A stretch of 5,313 bases of DNA from Desulfobacterales bacterium. Lineage in GTDB: Bacteria; Desulfobacterota; Desulfobacteria; Desulfobacterales; JAFDCJ01. The translations under genes and the position numbers were made by a program. How positions within the stretch are numbered: the stretch's first letter is position 1; the number at the start of each line of letters is the position of its first letter. Below are positions 5,231 through 5,313 of the stretch, in pieces. Location: positions 1,549,087 through 1,554,399 of the forward strand of contig CP070771.1 of the NCBI GenBank assembly GCA_020345785.1, read 5' to 3'. The notes beneath the pieces are model-generated. The model was not told where the DNA came from. It searched no databases and saw only the letters and a program-made list of their open reading frames with translations.

Positions 5231-5311
5231 ATCAGCGACCAGTGACAGATCGTGGTTGCTGCTCCTTCCAGGGGCCTCCTCATACTCCCCGCTCTGCCGC
5301 TGGTCGCTGAT
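5231..5311. repeat. Perfect 12-bp inverted repeat enclosing 57 bp
   Basis: ATCAGCGACCAG (5231-5242) is the exact reverse complement of CTGGTCGCTGAT (5300-5311). Pairing continues inward with a few more bases (5243-5249 with 5293-5299, one mismatch). The right arm is followed by TT at the window end. This could be a long-looped terminator, a structured RNA or the ends of a small element. The missing flank on the right limits the call. Confidence 0.55.
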
Positions 5312-5313
5312 TT

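Noticed and set aside
5209..5313. Partial minus-strand gene entering from the right edge
   Set aside because: The frame is open for about 34 codons, but the text is not convincingly protein-like and the same bases form the inverted repeat. There is too little sequence to call.
1..5313. CRISPR array, tRNA, rRNA, integrase or transposase gene
   Set aside because: The repeats are short, degenerate and lack regular 28-37 bp units with unique spacers. No tRNA cloverleaf, rRNA motif or recombinase motif was seen.

Overview
The window holds four plus-strand protein genes separated by unusually long, repeat-rich spacers. In order they are: (1) a twin-arginine-type metallo-beta-lactamase-fold hydrolase of the NAPE-PLD/RomA/UlaG-like group (333-1454); (2) an OmpR/PhoB-family response regulator closest in feel to CpxR (1821-2522); (3) its probable partner, a two-TM HAMP-containing sensor histidine kinase (2945-4288); and (4) a small exported thioredoxin-fold protein with a WCGFC active site (4749-5180). 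A fifth, weaker candidate lies on the minus strand at 4285-4441. It is a very small, apparently frameshifted ORF that runs convergently into the kinase gene, and the two stop codons overlap.

The organism is most likely a Gram-negative bacterium. The evidence is a CpxA/CpxR-like pair, exported proteins with Sec- and Tat-type leaders, and a classical sigma70 promoter. The spacers are filled with short-period degenerate repeats: CTAAAAT units, TGACACC/GAAAC units, AACGG-type 8-mers, TCGAAC/CCAACATCGAA arms and GGCGGA...TCCGCC hairpins. From memory these resemble the intergenic repeats of Desulfobacterales-type (Desulfobacterota) genomes. That assignment is an inference, not something the sequence proves.

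Layout: 1-332 is a repeat/hairpin spacer; 333-1454 the hydrolase; 1455-1820 a spacer with tandem repeats, a CRP/FNR-geometry palindrome and a tiny ORF; 1821-2522 the regulator; 2523-2944 a structured spacer with three consecutive hairpins and a pair of inverted arms; 2945-4288 the kinase; 4285-4441 the minus-strand small ORF; 4442-4748 a spacer with a large inverted cluster of 8-bp repeats and a perfect TTGACA-17-TATAAT promoter; 4749-5180 the thioredoxin-like gene; 5181-5313 a tail with a perfect 12-bp inverted repeat reaching the window edge.

Functionally, the kinase and regulator form an envelope-sensing two-component system. The thioredoxin-like protein and the hydrolase are probably both extracytoplasmic, so an envelope-related theme is plausible, but nothing in the sequence proves that the regulator controls either. 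I do not see a convincing novel multi-gene system. The points most worth a second look are the frameshifted convergent ORF, the repeat element separating regulator from kinase, and the inverted 8-mer cluster upstream of the strong promoter.
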